Source: Calothrix anomala FACHB-343
GTDB taxonomy: Bacteria > Cyanobacteriota > Cyanobacteriia > Cyanobacteriales > Nostocaceae
NCBI RefSeq assembly: GCF_014696435.1
Contig: NZ_JACJQG010000064.1
Location: forward strand, 1-58,571
Direction of reading: 5' to 3'
DNA: 58,571 nucleotides
The notes below the pieces were generated by a model that was given only the letters and a program-made list of their open reading frames with translations, was not told where the DNA came from and did no database searches. Below, piece by piece: positions 1 to 9,594 of the stretch; positions within the stretch are counted from its first letter, which is position 1, and the number at the start of each line of letters is the position of its first letter. The position numbers and the translations under genes were made by a program.

Positions 1-60
1 GACGATAGTTTGAGGGTTGCCTCCTGCTACAATAGCTCGATGCCAGGTCTATTTTTCACA

Positions 61-96
61 AAAAGCCGCTTCTACACAAGAGTAGAAGCGGCTTTT
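61..96. terminator. Rho-independent terminator hairpin
   Basis: A perfect 15 bp inverted repeat (61-75 with 82-96) with a 6-nt loop. Both flanks end in A/T runs, so it could terminate transcription in either direction. It lies 130 bases beyond the 3' end of the leftward csx3 gene and may also serve a gene outside the window. Confidence 0.85.
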
Positions 97-229
97 TGCT
101 TAGTGGGAGATCAGTTTTGAATTTGAGGGTTTATAGCAAGGTTATTTTAGTCCACATCGCTAGAACTTGAACGGCTTCTTGAATAACTTGTAACGCTGCT
201 TGTTGTGAAACTGGTAATTGATTCATTGT

Positions 230-1144
230 TTACTTACCCAAACCTACCAATACTTTTGCTAAAGCCTGTACCATCTCTCGTCCAGAGACATCTTCTCCTC
301 TGATCAGATGATGAACCGTACCAGTTAACATAGGTAACTCAGACTCAATCGCATCTTCTTTCCCTTTGATATCGCTGTGAATAATTGCAACTATCCGCAA
401 TCCCAGAGATTGACAAAATTCTTGCCATTGGGGAATTTTCTCTTTGTTTCCAGATAAAATAACGGCGTGAGTCGCTTCTCGCATAATGACTCGATTTTCA
501 TCAGTAATTCTTCCCCCAACATCAATGATATTTAGAGTTGTGTTTGCAATCCGCACCCAACCCGCAGCTTTTTGTGCAAACTCTGGGGTAAACTTGGCTT
601 TATACTCAGCTTTCAGTCTTGTTGCTAATTCTAAATCGCGCTGTGCGGCTTCTGAAAACCATGCACCTTCGCCATCAGGACAAGCGGTAATTACATAGGG
701 ATAAGGTGCGCCTTCAATGTTAGAAATTGCTTGCTTTAAACCTTCCCGCAGACATGATTTTCCTGACTGTTTAGGCCCGCAAATTACAACTTTTGGGTTG
801 ATTTTATCTTTCTGTGGTTCGTCGGTTTCGATGAGTTCGCCTATTTTATAGGCTGGACTGTGGGAAACTGCTGTAATGAAAGTTTTATACCCTTTTCTGC
901 CAATTTTGGGGTCGAAAATGGCGATCGCACTGTAAAGATGAGATACTTTATGGGCGATTAGGTAACATACTGGTAGCGATGCTGGCCCATCGATTTTTAG
1001 CAACCTTCCACCCTTAACTTCTCCTGATTCTATCAATTCCTCTAAACGTGCTGCTGCATCGCGAACTATTTGATCGCCGGAGGCTGGTGTATCAAATTTT
1101 ACTTTTAAAACATCGCCTTCTATATTAATGTGGTAAGTACTCAT
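230..1144 (-). CDS. csx3: Csx3 (ring-nuclease family) fused to P-loop ATPase
   Basis: Predicted 304-residue CRISPR type III accessory protein. Residues 1-105 look like Csx3, with the family signature GPASLP, an AHKxxHxY stretch (H65, H69), D78 in FDP and the closing SHSPAYKIGELI. Csx3 (Crn3) enzymes degrade cyclic tetra-adenylate, the second messenger made by type III effectors. Residues 115-304 form a P-loop ATPase/kinase domain with Walker A GPKQSGKS at about 123-130; Csx3-ATPase fusions are known in cyanobacteria. I start at the ATG at 1144 because Csx3 begins right there; the open frame extends 57 codons further but that part resembles nothing and would run into the divergent neighbour. 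The next gene right is divergent, leaving about 120 bases for two promoters. No type III effector is visible, so its partner must lie elsewhere. Confidence 0.85.
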   Translation of the reverse strand: MSTYHINIEGDVLKVKFDTPASGDQIVRDAAARLEELIESGEVKGGRLLKIDGPASLPVCYLIAHKVSHLYSAIAIFDPKIGRKGYKTFITAVSHSPAYKIGELIETDEPQKDKINPKVVICGPKQSGKSCLREGLKQAISNIEGAPYPYVITACPDGEGAWFSEAAQRDLELATRLKAEYKAKFTPEFAQKAAGWVRIANTTLNIIDVGGRITDENRVIMREATHAVILSGNKEKIPQWQEFCQSLGLRIVAIIHSDIKGKEDAIESELPMLTGTVHHLIRGEDVSGREMVQALAKVLVGLGK

Positions 1145-1263
1145 ACTTCTAGGTAGCCATTGCTTCCAGCTTTTAATTATTGGATACATCATACATGATG
1201 TGGGAAGAAGCTTCTTCCAAAAGGGTTTATGCTGGTAACTGAAATTAACTAGGAAATTGTCTG

Positions 1264-2673
1264 GTGCAAATTTTTTCTGATGTTCCGCAAGTCGAATTGC
1301 TGCAATGGTTAGCACGAGGTTCTCTCAAGCAAAACCTGCTGCGTGCGATTCGGTTGTGGGTATGGTTGCGTTCGCTTTATGGTGAAACTTCAGATCGCTT
1401 GCTGCTGGATGATAGTTTTACTTTTGCTGGGTGGAGGGATGCTTTTTTTAGTTCCACACACCCGAAAACAGATGTCATACCCCAGTTACATGATGTTAAT
1501 TGTGTTTGTGCGAAAACAACGGCGGAGTGGTTATTTAATAGCAAAACCGGAATTTCTCAATCGCAATGGAAGCGATCGCTCTTAACTCATCTTAGTATTT
1601 CTCATTCAGTAGGGGAAATAAAACCTTCGGTGGCGAAAAATCCTTGTTCTCTCAAATCAGAATCTGATTTGGATGAACTACTCAAGCGGCGTTTATTTGC
1701 GGTAACTCGTCGTTCCCTACAAGCAGATTTAGAAATTTTAGAAGAATTAGGTTGGCTGAAATATCAACAGCAGCAATATCACAGAGTTAGTAATTTACCT
1801 TTTCGTCCGATGACGACAAATATAGAAGTAGCTTCTACCAAGATTAATAGTGATGAATTAAACTTTGTGAATCAAGAAGATTTAGCTGCGATCGCGCAAA
1901 ATCTCTCACAGAAAATTGGCGGAATCCAGCGCTTTTTCTTTAAGCTTGATTATGTTATTCCTCGGACTACTATAGACTCTGTTGATGATTGGCAACATAA
2001 ATTGCGAGAAATTTGGGGACAAATTCCTGTACCTGCAATTATTATTAATTACAACAGTGCTCGGTTAGGAAAATATGTAGAATGTTTTGTTTATCCAGTT
2101 TGTATATATTATGTGCAACGTGCAGTTTATCTGTGTGCTTTTGGCGAAAGTCCCGATCGCAATCATGACTGGTATAACTTTCGGTTAGACAGAATTGAAA
2201 ATATTACGCCGATTGCATGGACAAATTCTGCAATTCCTAAAGTGCTACAACAGCGTTATCAAAAAGCAGATTTACCTCGTCCTGAAGAAATTGAAGCGCA
2301 AATGTCTAAAGCTTGGGGGTTTGATTTTTATTTAGAACCTCGGCTGATGTTATTACGATTTGAGAAAGAGTATCACGAACGCTATATTCGCAATACTTTT
2401 CGTCATGATACTTTTAAAGCGATCGCCTATTCCCAAGCTGAACGTTTAATTAAGCAAAAAACACCGCTATCTCAACAGCAAGAATTACTACAAATTCTGG
2501 CTGCACGTTCTTGTGATGATGCTTACTACCGTGTTTACTATCGACATGGAGATAATAATGTGAGTATGCGTTTACGTGCTTGGCGTCCAAAAGTTGAGGT
2601 AATTATGCCTTGGGATTTACGTCAAAGTATAGCGGCTGATGTTAGCAAAGAATTTCACCTTTATCATAATTAA
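1264..2673 (+). CDS. TIGR03985-type CRISPR-associated WYL-domain protein
   Basis: Predicted 469-residue protein of a family seen in cyanobacterial CRISPR loci. The N-terminus (DVPQVELLQWLARGSLKQN) and a helix-turn-helix-like region around 130-165 (RRLFAVTRRSLQADLEILEELGWL) suggest DNA binding. The middle (about 270-330) has WYL-domain features, ending in WYNFRLDRIENI. WYL proteins are ligand-sensing transcription regulators, several tied to CRISPR control. The start is a GTG with a weak ribosome site; it is chosen because the conserved N-terminus begins there. It is divergent from csx3 and only 7 bases ahead of the HD gene, so it probably co-transcribes with it. The regulatory role is inferred from the family, not shown by the sequence. 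Confidence 0.75.
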   Translation: MQIFSDVPQVELLQWLARGSLKQNLLRAIRLWVWLRSLYGETSDRLLLDDSFTFAGWRDAFFSSTHPKTDVIPQLHDVNCVCAKTTAEWLFNSKTGISQSQWKRSLLTHLSISHSVGEIKPSVAKNPCSLKSESDLDELLKRRLFAVTRRSLQADLEILEELGWLKYQQQQYHRVSNLPFRPMTTNIEVASTKINSDELNFVNQEDLAAIAQNLSQKIGGIQRFFFKLDYVIPRTTIDSVDDWQHKLREIWGQIPVPAIIINYNSARLGKYVECFVYPVCIYYVQRAVYLCAFGESPDRNHDWYNFRLDRIENITPIAWTNSAIPKVLQQRYQKADLPRPEEIEAQMSKAWGFDFYLEPRLMLLRFEKEYHERYIRNTFRHDTFKAIAYSQAERLIKQKTPLSQQQELLQILAARSCDDAYYRVYYRHGDNNVSMRLRAWRPKVEVIMPWDLRQSIAADVSKEFHLYHN

Positions 2674-2680
2674 CTAAACT

Positions 2681-3250
2681 ATGAATTCAGTAAAATTGAC
2701 CGAAAAATTTGAAGCAGCGTTAGTTTATGCTAATCGTTTACATGCAGAACAAAGCCGAAAAATTAGCGGTGTTCCTTATATGACTCATTTAATGAGTGTA
2801 GCGGCTTTAGTATTAGAATCTGGGGGAAGCGAAGAAGAAGCGATCGCGGCTTTGTTGCATGATAGTATTGAAGACCAAGGTGGTAAACCTACTCGCGAAG
2901 ATGTTCGTCAACGTTTTGGCGATAGAGTTGTAGAAATAATTGATGGTTGTACAGAATGGGATAGTTTACCTAAACCACCTTGGCAAGAACGTAAAAATAG
3001 ATATTTAGAAAATCTGCGTCATACTTCTGCTTCTGTGCGCAGAGTATCTTTAGCAGATAAGTTGCATAATGCTAGATCGTTATTAATAGATTCGCGGATA
3101 TATGGTGATATTGTTTGGAGTCACTTAAAAATTGGTAGGGAAAAGACTTTATGGTTTTATAAGTCGTTGTTGGAAGTTTATCGTGAAACTGGTGATGATT
3201 GGATGACAGATGAATTTGCAAGAATTGTAAGTCAGTTGGCTGAGGAGTAA
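2681..3250 (+). CDS. HD-domain hydrolase, SpoT/MESH1-like
   Basis: Predicted 189-residue stand-alone HD phosphohydrolase. Residues match the RelA/SpoT hydrolase pattern: H36, H60-D61, E64-D65, and D126...N130 inside SLADKLHNARSL. The 24-residue gap from H36 to the HD pair and the 4-residue D-N gap equal those in the SpoT hydrolase active site. There is no synthetase, TGS or ACT domain, so it resembles small alarmone hydrolases (MESH1-like) that remove the 3' diphosphate of (p)ppGpp. It starts 7 bases after the WYL gene and ends about 150 bases before the CRISPR array, so it appears to belong to the CRISPR island. The substrate could be ppGpp or another nucleotide signal; that is open. Confidence 0.8.
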   Translation: MNSVKLTEKFEAALVYANRLHAEQSRKISGVPYMTHLMSVAALVLESGGSEEEAIAALLHDSIEDQGGKPTREDVRQRFGDRVVEIIDGCTEWDSLPKPPWQERKNRYLENLRHTSASVRRVSLADKLHNARSLLIDSRIYGDIVWSHLKIGREKTLWFYKSLLEVYRETGDDWMTDEFARIVSQLAEE

Positions 3251-3403
3251 TTTTGTCATTTGTCATTAGACATTTTGCATAAATATTTTTTTGTCTCACG
3301 CAAAGGCGCAAAGACGCAAAGAAGAAGCTAAGAATAAGAATTTTTGCAAGAAGTCTATTGAGTAATTCGTTAGGCGATCGCTTTTTTTGAAAATAATATA
3401 TTT

Positions 3404-3807
3404 CTTTAAATCCCCTTGCGGGGTAATAGGTTTTTGAAACATGCAGTAGTTAGACCTAGCATCAGGGACAGGCCTTGTTTCAACCCCCTTGCGGGGTAAT
3501 AAGTTTTTGAAACATTGCGCCGTGTTGGTAGATCCCGACAAAAACATTTTTGTTTCAATCCCCTTGCGGGGTAATAGGTTTTTGAAACTCTGCGCTGTAA
3601 TAGATATCTTGACAGATATTTGTTTCAATCCCCTTGCGGGGTAATAGGTTTTTGAAACTCACAAATTATTTATCAATTCCCCATCAATGTAAGAGTTTCA
3701 ATCCCCTTGCGGGGTAATAGGTTTTTGAAACCCAGAGCATTGGTATTGGGCTTATAAATATGAGGAGAAAGTTTCAATCCCCTTGCGGGGTAATAGGTTT
3801 TTGAAAC
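3404..3807 (-). CRISPR. CRISPR array, six 37-bp repeats and five spacers
   Basis: Repeats lie at 3404-3440, 3477-3513, 3552-3588, 3622-3658, 3695-3731 and 3771-3807; the last four are identical. Spacers are 36, 38, 33, 36 and 39 bases. Repeat 3404 has two changes at its outer end and repeat 3477 has two internal changes, so the left end is the old, decaying end. On the minus strand every repeat ends in ATTGAAAC, the usual 5' handle of type III/I crRNAs. Both facts say the array is transcribed leftwards with its leader right of 3807. The repeat has a short internal stem (CCCC/GGGG). Confidence 0.95.
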
Positions 3808-4074
3808 CCCGGGTGCTGAAACTAATACACCGTAGGCTTTCTGGGAAGGATTTTGGCAGATCGAAAAAAATGGTCGTTTTCAGCCTACCTTATTGCAACT
3901 AATTTGCAACTTCCCGAAGACTCGAAACCCTGTAATTATTGATTTGTCAAGGTTCTGGCGTTTTTGGCGGAACCCCCCAGGTTTTTACACCCGCTTGGAT
4001 ATGCCAAATGTCAAGCTAACACATGAATAATCAAATTATACTCAACTCTTGGCGAGAGATTCCTTGGTAGTTCT
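3808..4074 (-). promoter_or_regulatory. Probable CRISPR leader
   Basis: This 267-base gene-free stretch adjoins the intact end of the array and precedes it in the inferred direction of transcription. Read leftwards it contains two TTGACA boxes (complement of 3945-3950 and 4009-4014), neither with a convincing -10 at standard spacing. It also holds the 3' untranslated region of the leftward mscS gene, so the array could be read partly from mscS. Confidence 0.5.
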
Positions 4075-5082
4075 TTAAGATTGATTGCTGTGAGAATCTA
4101 CTTTGTGATTACCATCTGATGAGGTGTGAGACTGAGCAAGCAACCTGAGTGAATCGCTGATGCGGCGAGGCTTTGGGACTTTACCTTTAACAGCAGGCCA
4201 ACCTTCGCGTTGACGAGAGCGATCGCCATCTGTTTCTTCTGTCTGATCGTGAAAGAGAATTTGCTGGGTAGGGAAGGGTAAATCAATTCCGTTTTCCATC
4301 AGCTTTTTCTTAATCGCAGATAGCACTTTATCCCGCGATTTTAAATCATCTATACGGCGTGGGGGATGAATCCACCAGCGCACGCGGATATTCACAGTAC
4401 TTTCTGCAAGTTCCATCACCAAAACATCAGGAGCAGGTTCTTTTAAAACTTCTTCGATGCTATACATGGCTTCTAACATTAATTCTTTGGCTACATCAAT
4501 GTCATCGCCATAACCTATGCCAACATCGTACTGTAATCGGCGGTTGTCAAAGGCAGTATTTACAGTTACAGAATTGGTAAATAATTCGGAGTTAGGAATT
4601 ACAATTCGTCTACCATCGTAGGTTTTAATTGTTGTGGCGCGGGTTTCAATATTTTCTACAGTTCCTTCAAAGTTTTTAAAGACAATTTGGTCGTTAATTT
4701 GGAAAGGTTCTGTCAGCAGTATTAAAATTCCAGCTAGGAAATTTTGGAGAATATCGCGGAATGCAAAACCAATCGCGACACCGCTAATTCCTAAAAGTTG
4801 GACTAAATCTCCGGCTCTAAATGTGGGGATGACAATCGAAAGGGAGATAAATAACCCAATCAAGATTGTAACTCCCTGGGCTAATCTTCCCAAGACTAAA
4901 CCTAAATTTCGGGCGTAACGACGGTTATGAGTTAAACGCTTAACAACGGCTTTAATTCTGCTAGCAATAAATAGAAATAAGATAAAGACAATCAACGCCA
5001 AGAGGATATTCGGTAGCAAAGCGATGAATCCGTTAATCATGCTTTGAACCTTTTCCCAAGCTACGGATAGTTCTGTATTCAT
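4075..5082 (-). CDS. MscS-family mechanosensitive ion channel
   Basis: Predicted 335-residue small-conductance mechanosensitive channel of the inner membrane. Three hydrophobic segments are visible at about 18-42, 65-90 and 94-125; the third has the glycine/alanine-rich pore-helix pattern (GISGVAIGFAFRDILQNFLAG). The soluble beta domain follows (EPFQINDQIVFKNFEGTVENI, then the TYDGRRIVIPNSEL signature), then the alpha/beta domain up to about residue 270. The last 60 residues are polar, Ser/Arg/His-rich and probably unstructured. Such channels release solutes on hypo-osmotic shock. It is monocistronic, with the CRISPR leader downstream. Confidence 0.9.
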   Translation of the reverse strand: MNTELSVAWEKVQSMINGFIALLPNILLALIVFILFLFIASRIKAVVKRLTHNRRYARNLGLVLGRLAQGVTILIGLFISLSIVIPTFRAGDLVQLLGISGVAIGFAFRDILQNFLAGILILLTEPFQINDQIVFKNFEGTVENIETRATTIKTYDGRRIVIPNSELFTNSVTVNTAFDNRRLQYDVGIGYGDDIDVAKELMLEAMYSIEEVLKEPAPDVLVMELAESTVNIRVRWWIHPPRRIDDLKSRDKVLSAIKKKLMENGIDLPFPTQQILFHDQTEETDGDRSRQREGWPAVKGKVPKPRRISDSLRLLAQSHTSSDGNHKVDSHSNQS

Positions 5083-5177
5083 GCGATGATGGATGTTACG
5101 TCACACAGCTAACCATCTTGTTTTTTAGGCGATCGCTCTACTATCCCAAGTAATATTTTGTTAAATTAATTTATTGG

Positions 5178-5335
5178 AAGTCGGCGGGAAACTCCATCCC
5201 CTTGTGGGTGGAGAGGGATAGCCGCCCGCCGACTTGGGGCATTGGGCATTGGGCATTGGGCATTGGGAACTCTTACCCATGCCCCATGCCCCATTCTCCA
5301 TGCCCTAAAACTCCATCCCCTTGTGGGTGGAGTTT
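5178..5335. repeat. Nested hairpin plus second copy of inner hairpin
   Basis: An 11 bp perfect stem (5178-5188 with 5225-5235) encloses a smaller hairpin (5189-5213). The inner hairpin is repeated at 5308-5335, there followed by a T-run. Between them lie GGGCATT heptamers in both orientations (5236-5300). The second copy is well placed to terminate the leftward acetyltransferase gene. The rest of 5083-5424 shows nothing else. Confidence 0.6.
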
Positions 5336-5424
5336 TTCATATTTTGTAGCACTAGATAAAATTAATGCGATCGTTCTTCTACCAAAAGAAATATTTATGA
5401 ATCATTGAGGATTGCTCGCAATAC

Positions 5425-5934
5425 TTATACTGTTGCAAAAGCTGGGGGATAAATAACCTTACCTTTATAGTTCTGCTGATAATTTTGTAGTGGTTTCACC
5501 ATAAAAAACTCCTCTGGAACTGGAAAAGGTGACTCAATTCCATAATTAACTGATGGTTCAAAACCAAAGCGATTATAAAATTGAGGATGACCCAGGACAA
5601 TTACCATAGATTTACCTCTCGCATTTGCTATTTCTAAACCAGCCTTTACCAGTGCGCTACCAATTCCCTGTCGTTGAAAATGTGGTAAAACTGCCATAGG
5701 TGCTAAACCAAGTACCCGTAATGTTTCTTCACCTACTAAATCAATATAGCTAAAGAGAATGTGAGCAACTACAGCAGTTTCAACTTCTGCAATTAACGAT
5801 AATTCAGGAATATAACGTTCCGAATTACGAATTTCCTCCACTAATTTAGCCTCATTTTCCTGTCCAAAAGCTAATCTATTTACTTCAGCTATAGCTAGAT
5901 AATCTTGAATACCTTCACCGCGTATATTCATCAC
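5425..5934 (-). CDS. GNAT-family N-acetyltransferase
   Basis: Predicted 169-residue acyltransferase transferring acetyl from acetyl-CoA to an amine. The GNAT acetyl-CoA motif is clear: LAPMAVLPHFQRQGIGSAL at about 77-95 with the Q/RxxGxG/A loop, followed by VLGHPQFYNRFGFEP, typical of the YhbS-like branch. It fills a normal length for a single-domain GNAT. The substrate cannot be told. It stands alone, leftward, with a hairpin terminator candidate about 90 bases downstream. Confidence 0.85.
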   Translation of the reverse strand: MMNIRGEGIQDYLAIAEVNRLAFGQENEAKLVEEIRNSERYIPELSLIAEVETAVVAHILFSYIDLVGEETLRVLGLAPMAVLPHFQRQGIGSALVKAGLEIANARGKSMVIVLGHPQFYNRFGFEPSVNYGIESPFPVPEEFFMVKPLQNYQQNYKGKVIYPPAFATV

Positions 5935-6136
5935 CTTAAACTCAATTCTCTAAAAACCCAGTTTGCTCAAAATACCATAATAACTTCGCCCTTCTCAAAA
6001 TCTGCTTCAATTCCATCAAACCTCCGCGTACCTACCCTGCGGGAACGCCTAACGGCGAATGCGTAAACCTCCGCGTACCTTTGCGTTAAAAAATATATTC
6101 TTCCTCAACCTCACCAATAAATCCTATAACCTTCCA

Positions 6137-7018
6137 ATGGTAACAATTCCTCTAATTAATTTAGCCAACTTCAATCAAGATAATACATCCAAACAAACTG
6201 TAATTAAAGAAATTTATCAAGCCTGCAATGAAATCGGCTTTATGTATCTGCAAAATCATGGAATATCACCAGAGCAAATCTTCCAACAGAGCCAAGCTTT
6301 ATTTAATTTACCATTACATATTAAACAACAGCTAGCTTGGAGCGATGAATTTAGCAATATAGGCTATGTTGGCATAGAAAGAGAACGCCTTAACCCAAAT
6401 AATCCAGGAGATTTAAAAGAAGCATTTAATATTAGCAAACAAAATAATATCGAAAAATTTTCACCCGAATTAAATACAGTCGAATTTTATGATGCTTGTA
6501 CAGAATTAGCTAACAAGATTCTCCAAGCTTTTGCTTTAGCTTTGGAATTACCAGAAGACTTTTTTACATCTAAACACAATCAACAAAATCATACTTTAAG
6601 ATTGTTGCATTATCCGCCGTTAACAACAACGCCTAAACCGGGACAAGTACGTGCTGGCGAACATTCCGATTATGGCAGTATTACTTTATTATTCCAAGAT
6701 GATATTGGCGGATTAGAAGTACAAACTACAGCCGGAGAATGGATAGCAGCACCATCAATTCCCGGTACGGTAATCGTAAATACTGGCGATTTAATGGAAC
6801 GTTGGACAAATCATGTATTTTGCTCAACAAAACATCGGGTAATGATCAAGCGCGATCGCGCAATGAAACAGTCTCGTTATTCTATAGCTTTTTTCTGCCA
6901 TCCTAATGATGATACAGAGATTGCTTGTCTTGACAGTTGCCGAAATTATCATTCTCCCATCGATCCTCCCATCCTTGCGGGAGAATATCTGTTGAGCCGT
7001 TTACAAGCGACATATTAA
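6137..7018 (+). CDS. 2-oxoglutarate/Fe(II)-dependent oxygenase, IPNS family
   Basis: Predicted 293-residue non-haem iron oxygenase of the isopenicillin-N-synthase type. The DIOX_N part begins at the chosen ATG (VTIPLINLANF, then EIGFMYLQNHGI), while the 26-codon upstream extension is unlike the family. Iron ligands are in the HSDYGS motif (HxD) and a distal H in STKHRV; the 2-oxoglutarate-binding RYS follows (SRYSIAFF). It ends in TAATG, sharing one base with the next start, so it is translationally coupled to the FAD oxidoreductase. The pair may act in one oxidative pathway on a small molecule, which I cannot name. Confidence 0.85.
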   Translation: MVTIPLINLANFNQDNTSKQTVIKEIYQACNEIGFMYLQNHGISPEQIFQQSQALFNLPLHIKQQLAWSDEFSNIGYVGIERERLNPNNPGDLKEAFNISKQNNIEKFSPELNTVEFYDACTELANKILQAFALALELPEDFFTSKHNQQNHTLRLLHYPPLTTTPKPGQVRAGEHSDYGSITLLFQDDIGGLEVQTTAGEWIAAPSIPGTVIVNTGDLMERWTNHVFCSTKHRVMIKRDRAMKQSRYSIAFFCHPNDDTEIACLDSCRNYHSPIDPPILAGEYLLSRLQATY

Positions 7019-8169
7019 TGAAAACTTACGACTGGATTGTTGTTGGTGGTGGAATTACAGGCGCAGCACTTGCTTATGAATTAGCAAAAACAGGCTTTTC
7101 GGTGCTGTTGTTAGAGCAAAACCAAGTACCTGATAATGCAACCCGCTATAGTTATGGAGGATTGGCTTATTGGTCAGGTAATACACCCATAACTCGCCAA
7201 CTATGCGCAGATGCGATCGCGCGTTATCAAATCCTCCCCGAAGAATTAGACGCTGATATTGAATTTCGCGAATTAGACTTATTATTGACTATTCCCACGG
7301 ATGAAGACCCAGAATTAGCTGCTGAATCTTATGCTAATTGTGTCATCCCTCCCAGATTACTCACAGTTACAGAAGCTGGCGAATTAGAACCATTATTAAA
7401 TCGAGATGGAATTCCTGGTGCTTTAACTGTCAAACACGGTCATATTCACCCAGAAAAAACATTACAAGCTTACATTCAAGCTTTTTTACGTATTGGCGGC
7501 GAAATGCATATAGGGCAGGTGTTACAGGTATTAACTAATGGTGTAAAAACAGCTACCGAAACTTTTACCAGCGCTAATGTAGTGATTTGTGCAGGTGGAC
7601 TCAGCCGCCAACTTTTAAAAGCTGCGGGGATACCAATTAAACTATATTTCACCCATGCAGAAATTATTGAAACGCCGCCTGTAGATTTGCGCTTAAATAC
7701 TTTGGTAATGCCAGCAACTATCCAACGCTTTCAATTAGAAGCTGAATCTACCCAAATGGATGAATTATGGGATGAACCAGGAAATGAGCCGGCACCACCG
7801 ATTTTAGATGCAGGTGCAATTCAATTTCTAGATGGTAGCTTGCGTTTAGGACAAATTAGCCGCACTCTTACAGATCCTCATGCTAAAATCAACGCCCAAG
7901 CAAGCGAACAGTGGTTACGCAGCAGCATTAGCCAGATTTTGCCTGCGTTAGCAAATTTACCAGGGACTTGGTATCATTCTTTAGTTGCTTTTACTCCTAA
8001 TCGCCTACCTATAATTGGCGAGATTCCAGGGTTTGCAGGGGTGCATATCTTTTCTGGCTTCAGTAATCCCTTAGTTCTCATACCACCATTAGCACAGCGT
8101 TTTGCTAAATTTGTCTCCGGTCAGGAAGATGAGATTATTAGCCAGCTATTAAGCACTCGCCCTGACTGA
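7018..8169 (+). CDS. FAD-dependent oxidoreductase (DAO family)
   Basis: Predicted 383-residue flavoprotein of the glycine/D-amino-acid oxidase type. The N-terminus has the Rossmann dinucleotide motif (DWIVVGGGITGAALAYELA) with the acidic end of the fold at LLEQ. A second FAD contact is VVICAGGLS near 190. The C-terminus has the typical FTPNRLPIIGEIPGFAGVHIFSGFS stretch, split here as the conserved TPNRLPIIGE and GFSNP parts. The ATG overlaps the stop of the upstream oxygenase by one base, arguing for a co-expressed pair. The substrate, probably an amine or amino acid, is unknown. Confidence 0.85.
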   Translation: MKTYDWIVVGGGITGAALAYELAKTGFSVLLLEQNQVPDNATRYSYGGLAYWSGNTPITRQLCADAIARYQILPEELDADIEFRELDLLLTIPTDEDPELAAESYANCVIPPRLLTVTEAGELEPLLNRDGIPGALTVKHGHIHPEKTLQAYIQAFLRIGGEMHIGQVLQVLTNGVKTATETFTSANVVICAGGLSRQLLKAAGIPIKLYFTHAEIIETPPVDLRLNTLVMPATIQRFQLEAESTQMDELWDEPGNEPAPPILDAGAIQFLDGSLRLGQISRTLTDPHAKINAQASEQWLRSSISQILPALANLPGTWYHSLVAFTPNRLPIIGEIPGFAGVHIFSGFSNPLVLIPPLAQRFAKFVSGQEDEIISQLLSTRPD

Positions 8170-8193
8170 GCAGTTTACTTTCAGCTGTACTAG

Positions 8194-8622
<429 letters not shown>

Positions 8623-8657
8623 GGACTAGGCGAGTACTGTTTATATTTAGTGGAAAA

Positions 8658-8691
8658 TGCGATCGCTACTCCAACGCTTTTGGCGATCGCA
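8658..8691. terminator. HIP1-based hairpin after the zinc-ribbon gene
   Basis: Two HIP1 octamers extended to 9 bp (8658-8666 and 8683-8691) form a perfect inverted repeat with a 16-base loop, 36 bases past the stop. There is no T-run, so termination is only a possibility. Confidence 0.4.
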
Positions 8692-8710
8692 CTCAACCAA
8701 ATTTTCCAGA

Positions 8711-8791
8711 GCATACTACATGTCTGTTTCTCGCTCAGGTATTGAAGCCCAGACAGATTTTTTCAGATAGTGCAAAAAATTTGTAGTATGC
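8711..8791. ncRNA. Inverted-repeat structure at the border of the RNA locus
   Basis: A 10 bp perfect inverted repeat (8711-8720 with 8782-8791) encloses a second 6 bp stem (8721-8726 with 8750-8755) followed by a T-run and an A-rich stretch. The right arm contains TGTAGTAT, the octamer also found upstream of RNAs E and F. It may be a small RNA, a terminator, or a border repeat of the locus. Confidence 0.4.
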
Positions 8792-8793
8792 CC

Positions 8794-8830
8794 TTGACAC
8801 CCTGTAAGTTTTGTATTACAAATGTAGTAT
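8794..8830 (+). promoter_or_regulatory. Promoter candidate for the RNA-rich locus
   Basis: A consensus -35 TTGACA (8794-8799), 17 bases, then TACAAA (8817-8822) as a fair -10. A TGTAGTAT octamer follows at 8823-8830. Transcription would run rightward into the first tRNA-like element. Confidence 0.5.
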
Positions 8831-8903
8831 CAAGAGTTAAGCCTCCGCAAAGGTGAAAACTCGAACTGCTCAAGACCTTGCAATTACCATAGATGTTACT
8901 TTT

Positions 8904-8984
8904 GGGGTCGCGATTGGCGTTCGACTGCTCTGAAACCAACAAACGGACAGCTGCAGGATTTGGGTTCAATTCCCAACGACTCCA
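8904..8984 (+). ncRNA. Degenerate tRNA-like element
   Basis: A 7 bp acceptor-like stem (8904-8910 with 8977-8983, one G-U) closes a perfect T arm: 5 bp stem 8960-8964/8972-8976 with loop TTCAATT, followed by A8984. The 49 bases between do not fold into normal D and anticodon arms, and no CCA is encoded. It is a tRNA relic or mimic rather than a working tRNA. Confidence 0.55.
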
Positions 8985-9047
8985 TTTGCTTTAACTTCTA
9001 TTGAAACTGCAAACATATCAATTACAGCATCGCAATTATGCACACTT

Positions 9048-9586
<539 letters not shown>

Positions 9587-9594
9587 TCAGCTTG

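Noticed and set aside
3296-3628. Leftward 110-residue open frame
   Set aside because: It is a translation through the CRISPR repeats; the repeated NLLPRKG peptide is just the repeat sequence.
8763-8969. Leftward 68-residue frame across the first tRNA-like element
   Set aside because: Covers the promoter candidate and a structured RNA element; no ribosome site or recognisable protein.
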